This document shows, in pieces, positions 1-8,997 of a stretch of 57,969 bases of DNA. The position numbers and the translations under genes are program-made. How positions within the stretch are numbered: the first letter of the stretch is position 1; each line of letters begins with the position of its first letter. The notes under the pieces are model-generated. The model was not told the DNA's origin. It saw only the letters and a program-made list of their open reading frames with translations, and made no database searches. The DNA comes from Cycloclasticus sp. (GTDB lineage: Bacteria; Pseudomonadota; Gammaproteobacteria; Methylococcales; Cycloclasticaceae), in NCBI GenBank assembly GCA_002733135.1, contig NVUJ01000007.1, positions 37,247 through 95,215 on the forward strand, read 5' to 3'.

Positions 1-1625
1 TCACAAAAAGCCCACTAACAGGCGCGGTTGCTTGTTCTAACTCAGGTGGTTATTTTGGTAACGAAATGAAATGCGCGGGTTGGGATATGATTATTCTTGA
101 AGGTAAATCACCAACACCTGTTTACATCAGCATTAATGATGATAAAGCAGAGATTTTACCAGCGGATGAAATTTGGGGTAAATCAGTATGGGAAGCGGAT
201 GAATGGCTACATGCTAAACATCAAGACCCTCAATTACGCTGTGCTGTTATTGGTGTATCAGGTGAAAAAGGCGTGCGTTATGCAGCGATTATCAATGACT
301 TGCACCGTGCGGCTGGCCGCTCAGGTGTGGGTACTGTTATGGGCTCTAAAAACGTTAAAGCGATTGCGTTACGTGGTAGCAAAGGCGTAACCGTTAATGA
401 CCCTAAAGCGTTCTTCGAAGCAACAACAGCAGCGAAGAAAATCTTGGCAGAAAATGCAGTAACAGGCGAAGGCTTGCCTGCATTAGGTACGCAAGTGTTG
501 ATGAACGTTATTAACGAAATGGGTGCACAGCCAACACATAACTATAAAGAAGTGGTATTTGAAGGTGCATCTAAGATTTCGGGTGAAGCCATGCTTGAGC
601 CTCGCGAAAGCGACGGCAAAGCAAACTTAACAAGAAATGCAGGCTGTTTTGCCTGTACGATTTCTTGTGGCCGTATTTCAACGATTGACCCACAGCATTT
701 CTCAGTACAAAACAGAGACGACTTACATAAAAGTTACCATGCAAATTCAGGTGGCTTAGAGTATGAAGCTGCTTGGGCTTTAGGCAGTGATACCGGTATT
801 GATGACCTTGATGCACTGACATACGCACAGTTTGTTTGTAACGAACAAGGTATTGATCCAATTTCATTGGGTTCAACCATTGCTGCTGCCATGGAGATGT
901 TTGAAGAAGGTATCATTACCACAGAAGACACAGGCGGTATCGAGCTTAACTTCGGTAATGCTGAAGCGATGATCAAATGTACAGAACTAGTAGGTAAAGG
1001 CGAAGGCTTTGGCCTAGAGCTTGGGCAAGGTTCAGCACGTTTTTGCGCTAAACATGGTCACCCTGAGCTATCCATGACGGTTCGTGGTCAAGAGTTCCCA
1101 GCGTATGACCCACGTAGCATTCAAGGCATGGGCTTAGGTTATGCAACGTCTAATCGTGGTGCTTGTCACTTACGTGGTTACACAGTGGCTTCTGAAGTAC
1201 TGGGTATTCCTATTAAAACGGATCCATTAGAAACTGAAGGCAAAGCAGGCTTACAAATTGCGTTCCAAAATGCAACAGCAGCGTTTGACTCAGCTGGCAT
1301 TTGTATCTTTACATCATTCGCTTGGTCACTTGAAGACGTAGCTCCACAGTTGGATGCTGCAATAGAAGGTGATTGGACGCCTGAACGTTTAGGCGAAATT
1401 GGCGAACGTATTTGGAACTTAGAACGTTTGTATAACGAGGCAGCAGGCGTAGGTGCTTCTGCCGATAAGTTGCCACCAAGAATGATGACATTACCTGCTA
1501 ATACGGGTCCTGCTGAAGGTAAAGTGAGTGGTTTAGACAAGATGTTACCTGAGTACTATGCAGAACGTGGTTGGTCGCCAGAAGGTGGTGTAACGGCTGA
1601 AACAAAGGCTCGTTTAGGTCTGTAA
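1..1625 (+). CDS. Aldehyde:ferredoxin oxidoreductase, tungsten-pterin type (5' end outside window)
   Basis: This enzyme family oxidises aldehydes to carboxylic acids with a tungsto-bispterin cofactor and one 4Fe-4S cluster, usually in the cytoplasm. The reading frame is open from base 3 with no start, so the gene begins upstream; about 541 codons are visible of a family usually near 600. Counting from the Met at base 66, a C-x2-C-x3-C cluster motif lies at residues 194-201, and the fourth ligand is the Cys of DSAGIC (408-413), which also matches the DxxGxC pterin motif. A second pterin-type motif, DTGIDD, starts near 242. The upstream residues (SNSGGYFGNE) fit the N-terminal AOR domain. A terminator follows at 1652. 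The downstream FAD oxidoreductase and MoaD-like protein match bacterial AOR operons. Substrate cannot be read from sequence; the family call is firm. Confidence 0.93.
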   Translation, partial: TKSPLTGAVACSNSGGYFGNEMKCAGWDMIILEGKSPTPVYISINDDKAEILPADEIWGKSVWEADEWLHAKHQDPQLRCAVIGVSGEKGVRYAAIINDLHRAAGRSGVGTVMGSKNVKAIALRGSKGVTVNDPKAFFEATTAAKKILAENAVTGEGLPALGTQVLMNVINEMGAQPTHNYKEVVFEGASKISGEAMLEPRESDGKANLTRNAGCFACTISCGRISTIDPQHFSVQNRDDLHKSYHANSGGLEYEAAWALGSDTGIDDLDALTYAQFVCNEQGIDPISLGSTIAAAMEMFEEGIITTEDTGGIELNFGNAEAMIKCTELVGKGEGFGLELGQGSARFCAKHGHPELSMTVRGQEFPAYDPRSIQGMGLGYATSNRGACHLRGYTVASEVLGIPIKTDPLETEGKAGLQIAFQNATAAFDSAGICIFTSFAWSLEDVAPQLDAAIEGDWTPERLGEIGERIWNLERLYNEAAGVGASADKLPPRMMTLPANTGPAEGKVSGLDKMLPEYYAERGWSPEGGVTAETKARLGL

Positions 1626-1651
1626 GCTGGCTTAAATACTAGTAATGTATT

Positions 1652-1683
1652 AAAAGGCGAACCTATTTAGGTTCGCCTTTTTT
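1652..1683 (+). terminator. Rho-independent terminator after AOR
   Basis: A perfect inverted repeat with arms GGCGAACCTA and TAGGTTCGCC (1656-1677, two-base loop) is preceded by four A and followed by six T. The A tract would also allow function on the minus strand. It lies 42 bases before the next gene of the same cluster, so that gene needs read-through or its own promoter. Confidence 0.88.
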
Positions 1684-1724
1684 AATGGTTTAATACGAAA
1701 TAAACCTATTAGGAGTGATGAGGT

Positions 1725-2993
1725 ATGAAACATTTGATAATTGGAGCAGGACCTTCTGGTGTTGTTGCGGCAGAACACATACGAAAGTTTGATCAATCAG
1801 CGTCAATAACCATCATAGGTGATGAGCCGGAAGCGCCTTATTCGAGAATGGCGATCCCTTATCATTTGATAGGTAACATTGAGGAAGAAGGAACGCATCT
1901 GCGACATAGTTCAGGCCACTTCGATAAACTCAATATTAAATTACTTAACGCTCGCGTCGAAAAAATAAACTCAACTAATAAAACCGTTCAGCTTAGTACA
2001 GGTGGAACAGAATCTTATGATAAATTGTTGATTGCATCAGGCTCACGTCCTATGTCACCTCCAATCCCAGGCATTGGTGAACCAGGTGTCCATTCATGCT
2101 GGACGCTTGAAGATGCACGTGCCATTGCTGCATTGGCTAAACCCGGTGCTAAAGTCATTCAAATTGGTGCTGGTTTCATTGCTTGTATTATTCTTGAAGC
2201 ACTTGCGCGACGTGATGTTGATTTAACGGTTGTTGAAATGGAAGACCGCATGGTCCCTCGTATGATGGATAGTGTTGCGGGTAATATGATTAAAGACTGG
2301 TGTGTTCACAAAAATGTTGACGTGTTTACGAATGGCCAAGTAACAGAAATCAAAAAAACCGGAGGCAACCATACCTTCAAGGTAAGTGTTAAAACGCCTG
2401 ATGGTGTCACAGAATTAGATGCTGACCTTGTGATTACAGCAACGGGTGTACGCCCTTGTGTAGACTTTCTCGATGGCTCAGGCATTACGGTTGATGATGG
2501 CATTATCGTTGATAAAAACATGCAAACGAACGTAGCTGATATCTATGCATCTGGCGATGTCGCACAAGGCAAAGATTTTTGTACAGGCGAATATGCCGTA
2601 CAAGCAATTCAACCAACTGCTACAGAGCATGGCTTGATCGCAGCACAAAATATGGTGGGTCTAAAAGGTGCTGAAAGTGGTGGAACTATTAATATGAACG
2701 TTCTCGATACAATGGGTCTAATATCATGTTCTTTCGGTTTATGGCAAGGCGTTGAAGGCGGTGACAGCTGCCAACTTGTCGAACAAGATAAGTGGCGTTA
2801 TCTCAACCTACAGTTTGATGGTGATGTGTTAATTGGTGCTACGGGTATCGGTCATACACAACACGTGGGAATTATTAGAGGATTAATTCAATCTGAAATC
2901 CCCTTAGGGCCTTGGAAAGATAAGTTGTTAGACAATCCTTTACAGTTAATGCCAGCTTATTTGGCCTGTACACAATCTGCAACGATACAATAA
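1725..2993 (+). CDS. FAD/NAD-dependent oxidoreductase, AOR partner (AorC-like)
   Basis: A 422-residue protein of the pyridine-nucleotide disulfide oxidoreductase fold. The N-terminus has a dinucleotide-binding Rossmann motif (IGAGPSG, about residues 6-12), the middle a second one for NAD(P) (IGAGFIA, about 147-153), and the FAD-closing motif is YASGDVA near 275. The C-terminal ~100 residues form an extra domain. In bacterial AOR operons such a subunit links the tungsten enzyme to NAD or ferredoxin; that role is inferred here from position. The start is preceded by AGGAG and GAGG. Its stop overlaps the MoaD-like start (TAATG), indicating translational coupling. A stand-alone NADH oxidase role is possible but less likely in this context. 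Confidence 0.85.
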   Translation: MKHLIIGAGPSGVVAAEHIRKFDQSASITIIGDEPEAPYSRMAIPYHLIGNIEEEGTHLRHSSGHFDKLNIKLLNARVEKINSTNKTVQLSTGGTESYDKLLIASGSRPMSPPIPGIGEPGVHSCWTLEDARAIAALAKPGAKVIQIGAGFIACIILEALARRDVDLTVVEMEDRMVPRMMDSVAGNMIKDWCVHKNVDVFTNGQVTEIKKTGGNHTFKVSVKTPDGVTELDADLVITATGVRPCVDFLDGSGITVDDGIIVDKNMQTNVADIYASGDVAQGKDFCTGEYAVQAIQPTATEHGLIAAQNMVGLKGAESGGTINMNVLDTMGLISCSFGLWQGVEGGDSCQLVEQDKWRYLNLQFDGDVLIGATGIGHTQHVGIIRGLIQSEIPLGPWKDKLLDNPLQLMPAYLACTQSATIQ

Positions 2994-3250
2994 TGAGCAA
3001 GATTACAGTAAAATTATTTGCAAGTTTGATGGAATACCTGCCAATCAATAGCACAAAGCATCATGGTTTTGATTACGACATCACGAAAAACCAAACGGTT
3101 GGTTATTTAATTGATGATTTGAAGTTGCCACGTAATGTTATTCATATTGTCTTATTAAACGGAGCATACTTGGATGCCGAAACGCGTGATGCAACAGTTC
3201 TGACAGAAGGAGATATTCTTGGCTTTTGGCCACCAGTTGCTGGAGGTTAA
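2993..3250 (+). CDS. MoaD/ThiS-like sulfur carrier protein
   Basis: An 85-residue beta-grasp protein ending in FWPPVAGG, the C-terminal Gly-Gly tail that is adenylated and thiocarboxylated in MoaD and ThiS. MoaD-type carriers give sulfur to molybdopterin, the organic part of Mo and W cofactors. Sitting next to AOR it is probably a dedicated carrier for the tungsten pterin (AorD-like); this is inference from context. It overlaps the oxidoreductase stop by one base and abuts the next gene with no gap, so the three genes look like one transcript. No MoeB-type activating enzyme is in the window. Confidence 0.88.
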   Translation: MSKITVKLFASLMEYLPINSTKHHGFDYDITKNQTVGYLIDDLKLPRNVIHIVLLNGAYLDAETRDATVLTEGDILGFWPPVAGG

Positions 3251-3553
3251 GTGATTACGCTTTTTTCAAAAAGTAAAATATTCCAAATGGAAATGGGGTT
3301 TACACGAACTGAATTTATTAAGCTTTTAGATCATCAAAATAAACTAAGCTACAAACGAGACGCTAACCGAGTGTGTTTCAGTTTTTTGGATAAAGAGGTG
3401 ATAGTCAATCTAATGGAAGAAGGCATTAGGCGTATTGCCTCTGCGGAGATACCGATGTTGACAGTCGGTTTTGACTGCTCAGGTATGGAGAAATCCGAAC
3501 AAGAACAGTTTTTGAAGCTGTTCTTGCGGACTTTTCATAAAGGCGGCGGTTAG
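3251..3553 (+). CDS. Unrecognised small protein of the AOR cluster
   Basis: A 100-residue protein starting with GTG directly after the MoaD-like stop. GGAGG at the end of that gene serves as its ribosome binding site. I see no catalytic motif, signal peptide or membrane segment. It has mixed charge, a central beta-like stretch ([14 protein letters not shown]) and two cysteines that do not form a metal motif, and it ends in HKGGG. The terminal glycines recall a sulfur-carrier tail, but the length and body do not match MoaD. Position suggests a helper for AOR maturation or its cofactor; this is inference. Its stop overlaps the convergent pyrE stop. Confidence 0.7.
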   Translation: MITLFSKSKIFQMEMGFTRTEFIKLLDHQNKLSYKRDANRVCFSFLDKEVIVNLMEEGIRRIASAEIPMLTVGFDCSGMEKSEQEQFLKLFLRTFHKGGG

Positions 3554-4191
3554 TCCGTCCCATATTGTTGGCGATACTTAACAATAGCTTCTAATGATTC
3601 TGCATTACCTGATGTTTCTAAGTAAGCAATAATGTCGGCTAAGCAGATAATAGACGCGACTTTAAATCCAAAGCTTTTTTCCACATCACCAATAGCGGAA
3701 GTTTCCCCCAAACCTTTTTCTTGACGGTTTAATGAAATTAACACGCCAGCAGGTTGAGCACTGGCCTTGCGAATAATATCAACAGATTCACGAACGGAAG
3801 TACCGGCACTGATCACATCATCAATAATCAATGCTTTGCCGTGCAGATCTGCGCCAACGAGTAAGCCACCTTCACCGTGATCTTTTACTTCTTTGCGGTT
3901 GAATACGTAAGGTATATCTACATTGGATAATTCGGATAAACCAATCCCCACAGCGCAGACTAATGGAATGCCTTTGTAAGCAGGGCCGTATAACATGTCG
4001 TATTCAATGCCAGAATCGTTCAACGCGTGGGCATAAAATTGACCCAATTTACGTAAGCGCTCACCGGTATTGAAAAGACCGGTATTGAAGAAATACGGGC
4101 TAATTCGACCTGATTTAAGCGTGAATTCGCCAAACTTTAATACGTCGCATTCAAGGGCAAATTCAATAAACTGGTGTTGGTAATCTTTCAT
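3550..4191 (-). CDS. pyrE: Orotate phosphoribosyltransferase
   Basis: A 213-residue enzyme that joins orotate to PRPP to make OMP, the fifth step of pyrimidine synthesis, in the cytoplasm. The PRPP-binding signature [11 protein letters not shown] lies near residues 118-128. The N-terminus ([19 protein letters not shown]) and the length match the E. coli-type enzyme. It is the last gene of the minus-strand run rph-rdgB-hemW-CPXCG-pyrE, separated from the previous gene by an 88-base gap that holds an imperfect inverted repeat (TTTTACACCCAT with ATGGGGTAAAA). The region before the start has only a weak ribosome binding site. Its 3' end overlaps the AOR-cluster small protein by four bases. Confidence 0.97.
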   Translation of the reverse strand: MKDYQHQFIEFALECDVLKFGEFTLKSGRISPYFFNTGLFNTGERLRKLGQFYAHALNDSGIEYDMLYGPAYKGIPLVCAVGIGLSELSNVDIPYVFNRKEVKDHGEGGLLVGADLHGKALIIDDVISAGTSVRESVDIIRKASAQPAGVLISLNRQEKGLGETSAIGDVEKSFGFKVASIICLADIIAYLETSGNAESLEAIVKYRQQYGTD

Positions 4192-4279
4192 GGTGAGAGG
4201 CTAAGAGTGAAAATGATATTTTACACCCATAGCAGCTAAACATGACCAATGGGGTAAAAGAAAAACGCTTTATATCAGA

Positions 4280-4477
4280 TTAGTCGCTATCTGTCTGAGC
4301 GGTGAGGGTAATGGTTTGCTCAACCTCATCAACGCTGATATTCAGTTCAATAGGGCGGCAACAGACGCTGCAATCTTCAATTGTTTGATGGCTGCCTTGG
4401 GATATATCCACGAAGACATCAATGTGTTCACCACAATAGGGGCATTGATACGATTGCTCAGTCAGTTGATGATTCAT
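4280..4477 (-). CDS. CPXCG motif-containing cysteine-rich small protein
   Basis: A 65-residue protein with CPYCG followed by a second cysteine pair (CSVCC), which would form a small zinc-ribbon-like site. This family is widespread in gammaproteobacteria and has no known function. I chose the ATG at 4477, which overlaps the hemW stop as ATGA, over a longer in-frame start inside hemW. The C-terminus is acidic and Thr-rich. Translational coupling to hemW suggests co-expression, not a shared role. Confidence 0.85.
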   Translation of the reverse strand: MNHQLTEQSYQCPYCGEHIDVFVDISQGSHQTIEDCSVCCRPIELNISVDEVEQTITLTAQTDSD

Positions 4478-5619
4478 TTTGTAGGCAAAAAATGCTCTAA
4501 GGTGTCGTTTAGGAAGTTCCAACCTTGTTCTGTACAGGTATAGTTTGTGTGGTTGAGCTGCAATAGTTCTTTGTCTAATAAAGTGGTTAAGGTAGGTTGG
4601 ATAATGCTAGCGTTTAGGCCGGTTTTGTTGCTGAACTGATCGAGTGTAAACCCTGCTTTTAAGCGTAATGCATTCATCATATATTCAAAGGGCAACTCGT
4701 TGGCTATAACATTATTTTCTCCACCAACTGCAGAGGGTGTGCCCGCGTGTTTCATATAGTCACGCGGTTGTTTAAGCTTCCAGTAACGCGTGATTTGCCC
4801 ACTAACATCGGTTAGTTTGCCGTGAGCGCCCGCGCCAATGCCGATGTAATCACCAAACTGCCAATAGTTGATATTGTGTTGTGACTGTTGTTGCTGAGCG
4901 GCGTAAGCAGACACTTCATATTGCTGTAATTGATCGGCGATTTGCCGTTGGCAAGCGATCTGCATATCCCAGATGATGTCATCGTGTGGCAAAACCGGCG
5001 GGTATTTATGAAATAAAGTGTTTTTCTCGAGCGTGAGTTGATAGTGAGAGAGATGGCGTGTTTGGTAATTAAGCGCCGTATCAATATCACTCACAGCTTG
5101 TTCTATCGTTTGTTCGGGTAAGCCGAACATCAAATCCAAATTGATGCGCTCGAAGCCAGCATCTTGAGCCATGTTGATGGCGCGGTGGGCTTGTTGGCTA
5201 TCGTGTATTCGCCCTAATGTTGTTAAGTGCGCATCGTTAAAACTTTGTACACCAATAGAAAGCCGATTAATGCCAATTTGGCGAAAGGCAGAAAATTTAT
5301 CAGCTTCAGCCGTACCTGGATTGGCTTCTAATGTAATTTCTATTTCGTTGTCCACGTTTAGTTGTTGGTTAACGGCAGACAAAATGCGCTCGATGCTGGC
5401 AGAAGAAAACAAGCTGGGTGTGCCGCCACCGATAAAAATACTCTTAAGTGTCCTGTTTTTTACCTTATCTGATTCGGTGCTTAAGTCTTCAATAAGCGCG
5501 TTAACATAGGCGTTTTCATCGTAATCGTCGCGTTTTTCGTGTGAGTTAAAATCACAGTAGGGACATTTTTTAACGCACCAAGGAATATGGATGTAGAGGC
5601 TATATGGGTCGTTATTCAT
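4474..5619 (-). CDS. hemW: Radical SAM haem chaperone HemW (HemN-like)
   Basis: A 381-residue radical SAM protein with the cluster motif CVKKCPYC at residues 15-22 and GGGTPS near 65. HemW proteins resemble oxygen-independent coproporphyrinogen oxidase but are thought to carry haem to respiratory enzymes. The shorter N-terminus lacks the extra residues of true HemN, and position after rdgB is the standard HemW context. The start overlaps the rdgB stop by four bases and follows AAGAGGG. A haem trafficking role would fit the large cox cluster in this window, although the two are 15 kb apart. Confidence 0.93.
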   Translation of the reverse strand: MNNDPYSLYIHIPWCVKKCPYCDFNSHEKRDDYDENAYVNALIEDLSTESDKVKNRTLKSIFIGGGTPSLFSSASIERILSAVNQQLNVDNEIEITLEANPGTAEADKFSAFRQIGINRLSIGVQSFNDAHLTTLGRIHDSQQAHRAINMAQDAGFERINLDLMFGLPEQTIEQAVSDIDTALNYQTRHLSHYQLTLEKNTLFHKYPPVLPHDDIIWDMQIACQRQIADQLQQYEVSAYAAQQQQSQHNINYWQFGDYIGIGAGAHGKLTDVSGQITRYWKLKQPRDYMKHAGTPSAVGGENNVIANELPFEYMMNALRLKAGFTLDQFSNKTGLNASIIQPTLTTLLDKELLQLNHTNYTCTEQGWNFLNDTLEHFLPTK

Positions 5620-6227
5620 GCCCTCTTGTTAAAGACCTCAGACATTTGAGGCATGAGCTTGTTCAGAGCTTGGGCGCGGTGACTTAACGTGTTTTTAACA
5701 GAAGATTCAAGCTGCGCAGATGTGCCGCCTTGTTCGGGTACATAAAAAACGGGATCGTAGCCAAAGCCATTGTCGCCAGACTTTTCAAAAGCGATATTGC
5801 CTTCCCACGCGCCATGAGCAATCAATGGGGAGGGATCGTTGGCATGTGCCATAAACACCATCACGCAATGAAAACGCGCGCTGCGAAGTTCGCTTGGCGT
5901 GTTGGCCAATTCGGCCAACAGCTTGTCGGTATTGCGTTGGTCATTTGAAGGTAAGCCTGCGTAGCGAGCCGAATACACGCCAGGTTCGCCCTTCAGTGCG
6001 TCAACTTCCAAGCCAGAATCATCAGCAATGGCAGGCAGCCTTGATATTGCCGATGCGTGTCTGGCTTTGATAATGGCATTTTCAATAAAGGTGGTGCCCG
6101 TTTCAGCTACTTCGGCTACCTTAAAGTGCGATTGAGAGATAATCTCAATGTCGTGTTGCTGAAGAATCGATTGAATCTCGGCTATTTTCCCTTTATTACC
6201 GCTGGCTAGGACGACTTGATGTGTCAT
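5616..6227 (-). CDS. rdgB: XTP/dITP pyrophosphatase (non-canonical purine NTPase)
   Basis: A 203-residue Ham1/RdgB enzyme that hydrolyses dITP, XTP and related bases to monophosphates, keeping damaged purines out of DNA and RNA. The N-terminal ASGNKGKIAEI motif (residues 8-18) and the central DDSGLEVDAL motif define the active site. Length matches E. coli RdgB (197). Its ATG overlaps the last base of the rph stop (TAATG), and its own stop overlaps hemW, so it lies inside a tightly coupled operon. Confidence 0.97.
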   Translation of the reverse strand: MTHQVVLASGNKGKIAEIQSILQQHDIEIISQSHFKVAEVAETGTTFIENAIIKARHASAISRLPAIADDSGLEVDALKGEPGVYSARYAGLPSNDQRNTDKLLAELANTPSELRSARFHCVMVFMAHANDPSPLIAHGAWEGNIAFEKSGDNGFGYDPVFYVPEQGGTSAQLESSVKNTLSHRAQALNKLMPQMSEVFNKRA

Positions 6228-6940
6228 TAAGCTAGCGCATCCCGCTGATGCTGCATGAGTTCAGAAATACCGGATGCAGCAAGGTTCAACATCTCGTCTA
6301 ATTCCTCGCGACGGAAGGCGTGCCCTTCAGCCGTGCCTTGTACTTCAATAAACGCACCGGCTTCATTCATCACCACATTCATGTCCGTTTCAGCCTCTGA
6401 ATCTTCTGGGTAATCTAAATCCAACACAGGTACGCCGTCGTAGATGCCAACAGAAACAGCCGCAATTTGGCCATGAATTGGGTTCTTTTTAATCTTCTTG
6501 TCAGCTAACAGCTTATCAACAGCAATTGATAGCGCAATAAAGCTGCCAGTAATGGATGCGGTGCGGGTGCCGCCATCAGCCTGTAATACGTCGCAATCGA
6601 CGGTGATGGTATAACCATCCAGTGCGTTCAAATCCACTGCTGCACGTAATGAGCGCCCGATTAAACGTTGAATTTCTTGAGTGCGACCACTTTGTTTGCC
6701 ACGAGCAGCTTCGCGTCCCATGCGAGTATGTGTGGAGCGAGGTAACATGCCGTATTCGGCTGTTACCCAACCTTGTTTTTTATCTTTAAGAAAACGCGGT
6801 ACACGGCTTTCAACTGATGCTGTGCATAGTACTTGTGTATTGCCGCAAGTAATTAGCACTGAGCCTTCTGCATGGATGGTGAAGTTGGTTGTAATGTTGA
6901 TGTCACGAAGTTGGTCCGCTGTACGTCCGCTAGGTCTCAT
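6227..6940 (-). CDS. rph: Ribonuclease PH
   Basis: A 237-residue phosphorolytic 3'-exoribonuclease that trims tRNA 3' ends. The N-terminus [12 protein letters not shown] and later segments ([31 protein letters not shown]) are near-identical in type to E. coli RNase PH (238 residues). A longer in-frame start at 7027 is rejected: AGGA sits six bases before the ATG at 6940, and a TATAAT box at 6974-6969 lies inside the longer version. First gene of the rph-rdgB-hemW operon, divergent from yicC, as in many gammaproteobacteria. Confidence 0.97.
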   Translation of the reverse strand: MRPSGRTADQLRDINITTNFTIHAEGSVLITCGNTQVLCTASVESRVPRFLKDKKQGWVTAEYGMLPRSTHTRMGREAARGKQSGRTQEIQRLIGRSLRAAVDLNALDGYTITVDCDVLQADGGTRTASITGSFIALSIAVDKLLADKKIKKNPIHGQIAAVSVGIYDGVPVLDLDYPEDSEAETDMNVVMNEAGAFIEVQGTAEGHAFRREELDEMLNLAASGISELMQHQRDALA

Positions 6941-6968
6941 GTTTTTTCCTGAGTAAATAAATGGAGGC

Positions 6969-6974
6969 ATTATA
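6969..6974 (-). promoter_or_regulatory. -10 box of the rph operon promoter
   Basis: The minus strand reads TATAAT, the sigma-70 consensus, 28 bases before the chosen rph start. The -35 region is poor (TCACGA at a 17-base spacer). The box lies within the possible N-terminal extension of rph, which supports the short start. Confidence 0.6.
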
Positions 6975-7110
6975 CCCAAAGCATCAAGCTGTCGTGATAT
7001 CTCTTTGTATGAGATAGGCATAATCAATGCATAGAATGTTTTTGCTTGTAAGCTGTTAATTTTAATTAAAAACGCCTAAGATTCATGCTTTAAAAATTAA
7101 GGTAAACACG

Positions 7111-7977
7111 ATGATAAGAAGCATGACGGCTTTTGCTACTTGCGAGGCAGAGATTGAGGGTTATACGTTGATTTGGGAAGTACGATCTGTTAATCATCGG
7201 TATTTAGATGTATCGCCTAGGTTGCCAGAGATCTTTCGTGCGATTGAGCCACAAGTTCGTGAAGCCGTTGCTAAGCATCTAAAGCGCGGGAAATTAGACT
7301 GCAATCTTTTTTATAGAAAAGAAAAGCAGGGCGAGGATGCAATAGAAATAAACGAAGCAAGATTAAATCAGTTGCTTAATGCGGCGTCCAAAATTGAAAT
7401 AAATATGAAACAATTCCAACCTATTTCACCGTTAGATGTTTTACGTTGGCCTGGTATTCAGGCTGAAGTTAGGGAGGATTTAGAGCCTGTACATGCAGCT
7501 GCTGTAGAACTGTTGAGCAAAGCACTAGTGCAGCTGGTTGAATCACGTGAGCGTGAAGGCGCAGCAATCACCAAAATGGTTGATACACGTTGTGAGTTGA
7601 TTCAGACGCAAATGTTGGTGGCAAAACAGCGTTTGCCTGAAGTACAAAAACTACTGCGAGAAAAGTTAGAAAAGAAAATTAATGATCTGTTGGAAGAGCC
7701 AGAACAAGCAAGGCTTGAGCAAGAGCTGGTGTATTTCTTGCAAAAAATGGATGTCGAGGAAGAGTTGGATAGGTTAGATGCCCATGTTAAAGAAGTTAGG
7801 CGAATTTTAGGGCAAACAGAACCCGTTGGTCGACGATTAGATTTCTTAATGCAAGAGTTAAACCGGGAGGCTAATACCTTGGGTTCAAAATCTGCAGATA
7901 TACAAACAACGAATGTGTCGGTTGAATTAAAAGTACTTATCGAACAAATGCGTGAGCAAATTCAGAATATAGAGTAA
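7111..7977 (+). CDS. YicC family endoribonuclease
   Basis: A 288-residue protein of the YicC family, described in E. coli as an endoribonuclease taking part in small-RNA turnover. The start MIRSMTAFA, the segment VRSVNHRYLDVSPRLPE, and the C-terminal DFLMQELNREANTLGSK are family signatures. The middle (residues ~130-210) is helical and charged. It lies just before gmk, nine bases from its start, as commonly seen. It is divergent from rph with a 170-base shared regulatory region. Confidence 0.95.
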   Translation: MIRSMTAFATCEAEIEGYTLIWEVRSVNHRYLDVSPRLPEIFRAIEPQVREAVAKHLKRGKLDCNLFYRKEKQGEDAIEINEARLNQLLNAASKIEINMKQFQPISPLDVLRWPGIQAEVREDLEPVHAAAVELLSKALVQLVESREREGAAITKMVDTRCELIQTQMLVAKQRLPEVQKLLREKLEKKINDLLEEPEQARLEQELVYFLQKMDVEEELDRLDAHVKEVRRILGQTEPVGRRLDFLMQELNREANTLGSKSADIQTTNVSVELKVLIEQMREQIQNIE

Positions 7978-7986
7978 AGGTATAAC

Positions 7987-8604
7987 GTGGCGAATATCGG
8001 TCATTTATTTATTATTTCTGCGCCATCGGGTGCAGGCAAAACCAGTTTAGTGAAGGCGCTACTAGAAGCGCTGTCTGGTATTCAAGTATCAGTGTCTCAT
8101 ACCACTAGAACACAACGTGCTGGTGAAGAGCCTGGGGTGGATTATCATTTTTTTGATAAAGTAAGTTTTCAGGAAATTGCTGCCAACGATGGTTTTTTAG
8201 AACATGCAACGGTGTTTGGTAATTCTTATGGCACGTCTCGTGAGCTGGTTGAACATACCTTGAACCAAGGTGTTGACGTTATTCTTGAAATTGATTGGCA
8301 AGGCGCACAACAAGTTCGCAAGGTGATGAATAATAACTTTTCAATTTTTATTTTGCCACCCTCAAAACAAGTGTTAGAAGACCGTTTAAGACACCGTGGT
8401 CAAGACAGCGATGAGATTATCGAAAAGAGAATGTGTGCCGCAGTGGATGAAATATCTCATTACAATGAATATGATGTCATCATTGTGAATGATGACTTTA
8501 ATGAGGCGTTGGATGAATTAAAATCGGTAGTTATGCATCAGCGCATGGGTCGATCGGTTACTAAGCAATTACATCAGGAATTAATTGATCAGCTGGTTAA
8601 TTAA
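7987..8604 (+). CDS. gmk: Guanylate kinase
   Basis: A 205-residue kinase that phosphorylates GMP to GDP with ATP. The P-loop SAPSGAGKTS is at residues 11-20. The GMP-binding region follows (SHTTRTQRAGEEPGVDYHF), and VILEIDWQGAQQV matches the family core. The start is GTG with AAAGGT upstream. It is followed by rpoZ and spoT, the usual purine/ppGpp neighbourhood; ppGpp inhibits guanylate kinase in many bacteria, which links these neighbours. Confidence 0.97.
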   Translation: MANIGHLFIISAPSGAGKTSLVKALLEALSGIQVSVSHTTRTQRAGEEPGVDYHFFDKVSFQEIAANDGFLEHATVFGNSYGTSRELVEHTLNQGVDVILEIDWQGAQQVRKVMNNNFSIFILPPSKQVLEDRLRHRGQDSDEIIEKRMCAAVDEISHYNEYDVIIVNDDFNEALDELKSVVMHQRMGRSVTKQLHQELIDQLVN

Positions 8605-8619
8605 ACTAAGTAAATAGAG

Positions 8620-8625
8620 TATAAT
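8620..8625 (+). promoter_or_regulatory. Likely -10 box of the rpoZ promoter
   Basis: A TATAAT consensus box lies 39 bases before the rpoZ ATG in the gmk-rpoZ gap. No good -35 box is seen at 16-18 bases. It suggests that rpoZ has its own promoter besides read-through from gmk. Confidence 0.5.
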
Positions 8626-8664
8626 TCTTGGTCATTAAAAATTTAGTATATACAAGGGGTTTAA

Positions 8665-8937
8665 ATGGCACGTGTAACAGTATCGGATTGTCTTGAAAAA
8701 GTTGATAACCGTTTTGATTTGGTTTTGTTGGCATCTAGACGTGCTCGTCAAATTATGGATGGCGCTGAAGCTACGATTGAACTTGAAAATGATAAGCCAA
8801 CAGTGGTTGCATTAAGAGAAATTGCTGAAGGTAATATTACTGAAGAAGTATTAGATTTAGTAGATAACCCACCCATTGAAGAGCTGTTTATTGATGATGA
8901 CGAAACGGTTGAACAATTAGCCGCAAACGAAGAATAA
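8665..8937 (+). CDS. rpoZ: RNA polymerase omega subunit
   Basis: A 90-residue omega subunit that helps assemble RNA polymerase and forms part of a ppGpp site. The N-terminus [20 protein letters not shown], followed by ASRRARQI, is the conserved omega core; the acidic tail is typical. AAGGGG precedes the ATG by five bases. It lies between gmk and spoT as in E. coli, but a terminator separates it from spoT here. Confidence 0.98.
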   Translation: MARVTVSDCLEKVDNRFDLVLLASRRARQIMDGAEATIELENDKPTVVALREIAEGNITEEVLDLVDNPPIEELFIDDDETVEQLAANEE

Positions 8938-8997
8938 CGACGAAGCAAAAATTTGTTGGCAATGTCTTTTCGCCAACTCAGTTTTGGTGATAGACTC

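Noticed and set aside
4210-4262. Terminator between the CPXCG gene and pyrE (TTTTACACCCAT/ATGGGGTAAAA)
   Set aside because: Imperfect arms, an 18-base loop and no T run on the minus strand; kept only as a remark under pyrE.
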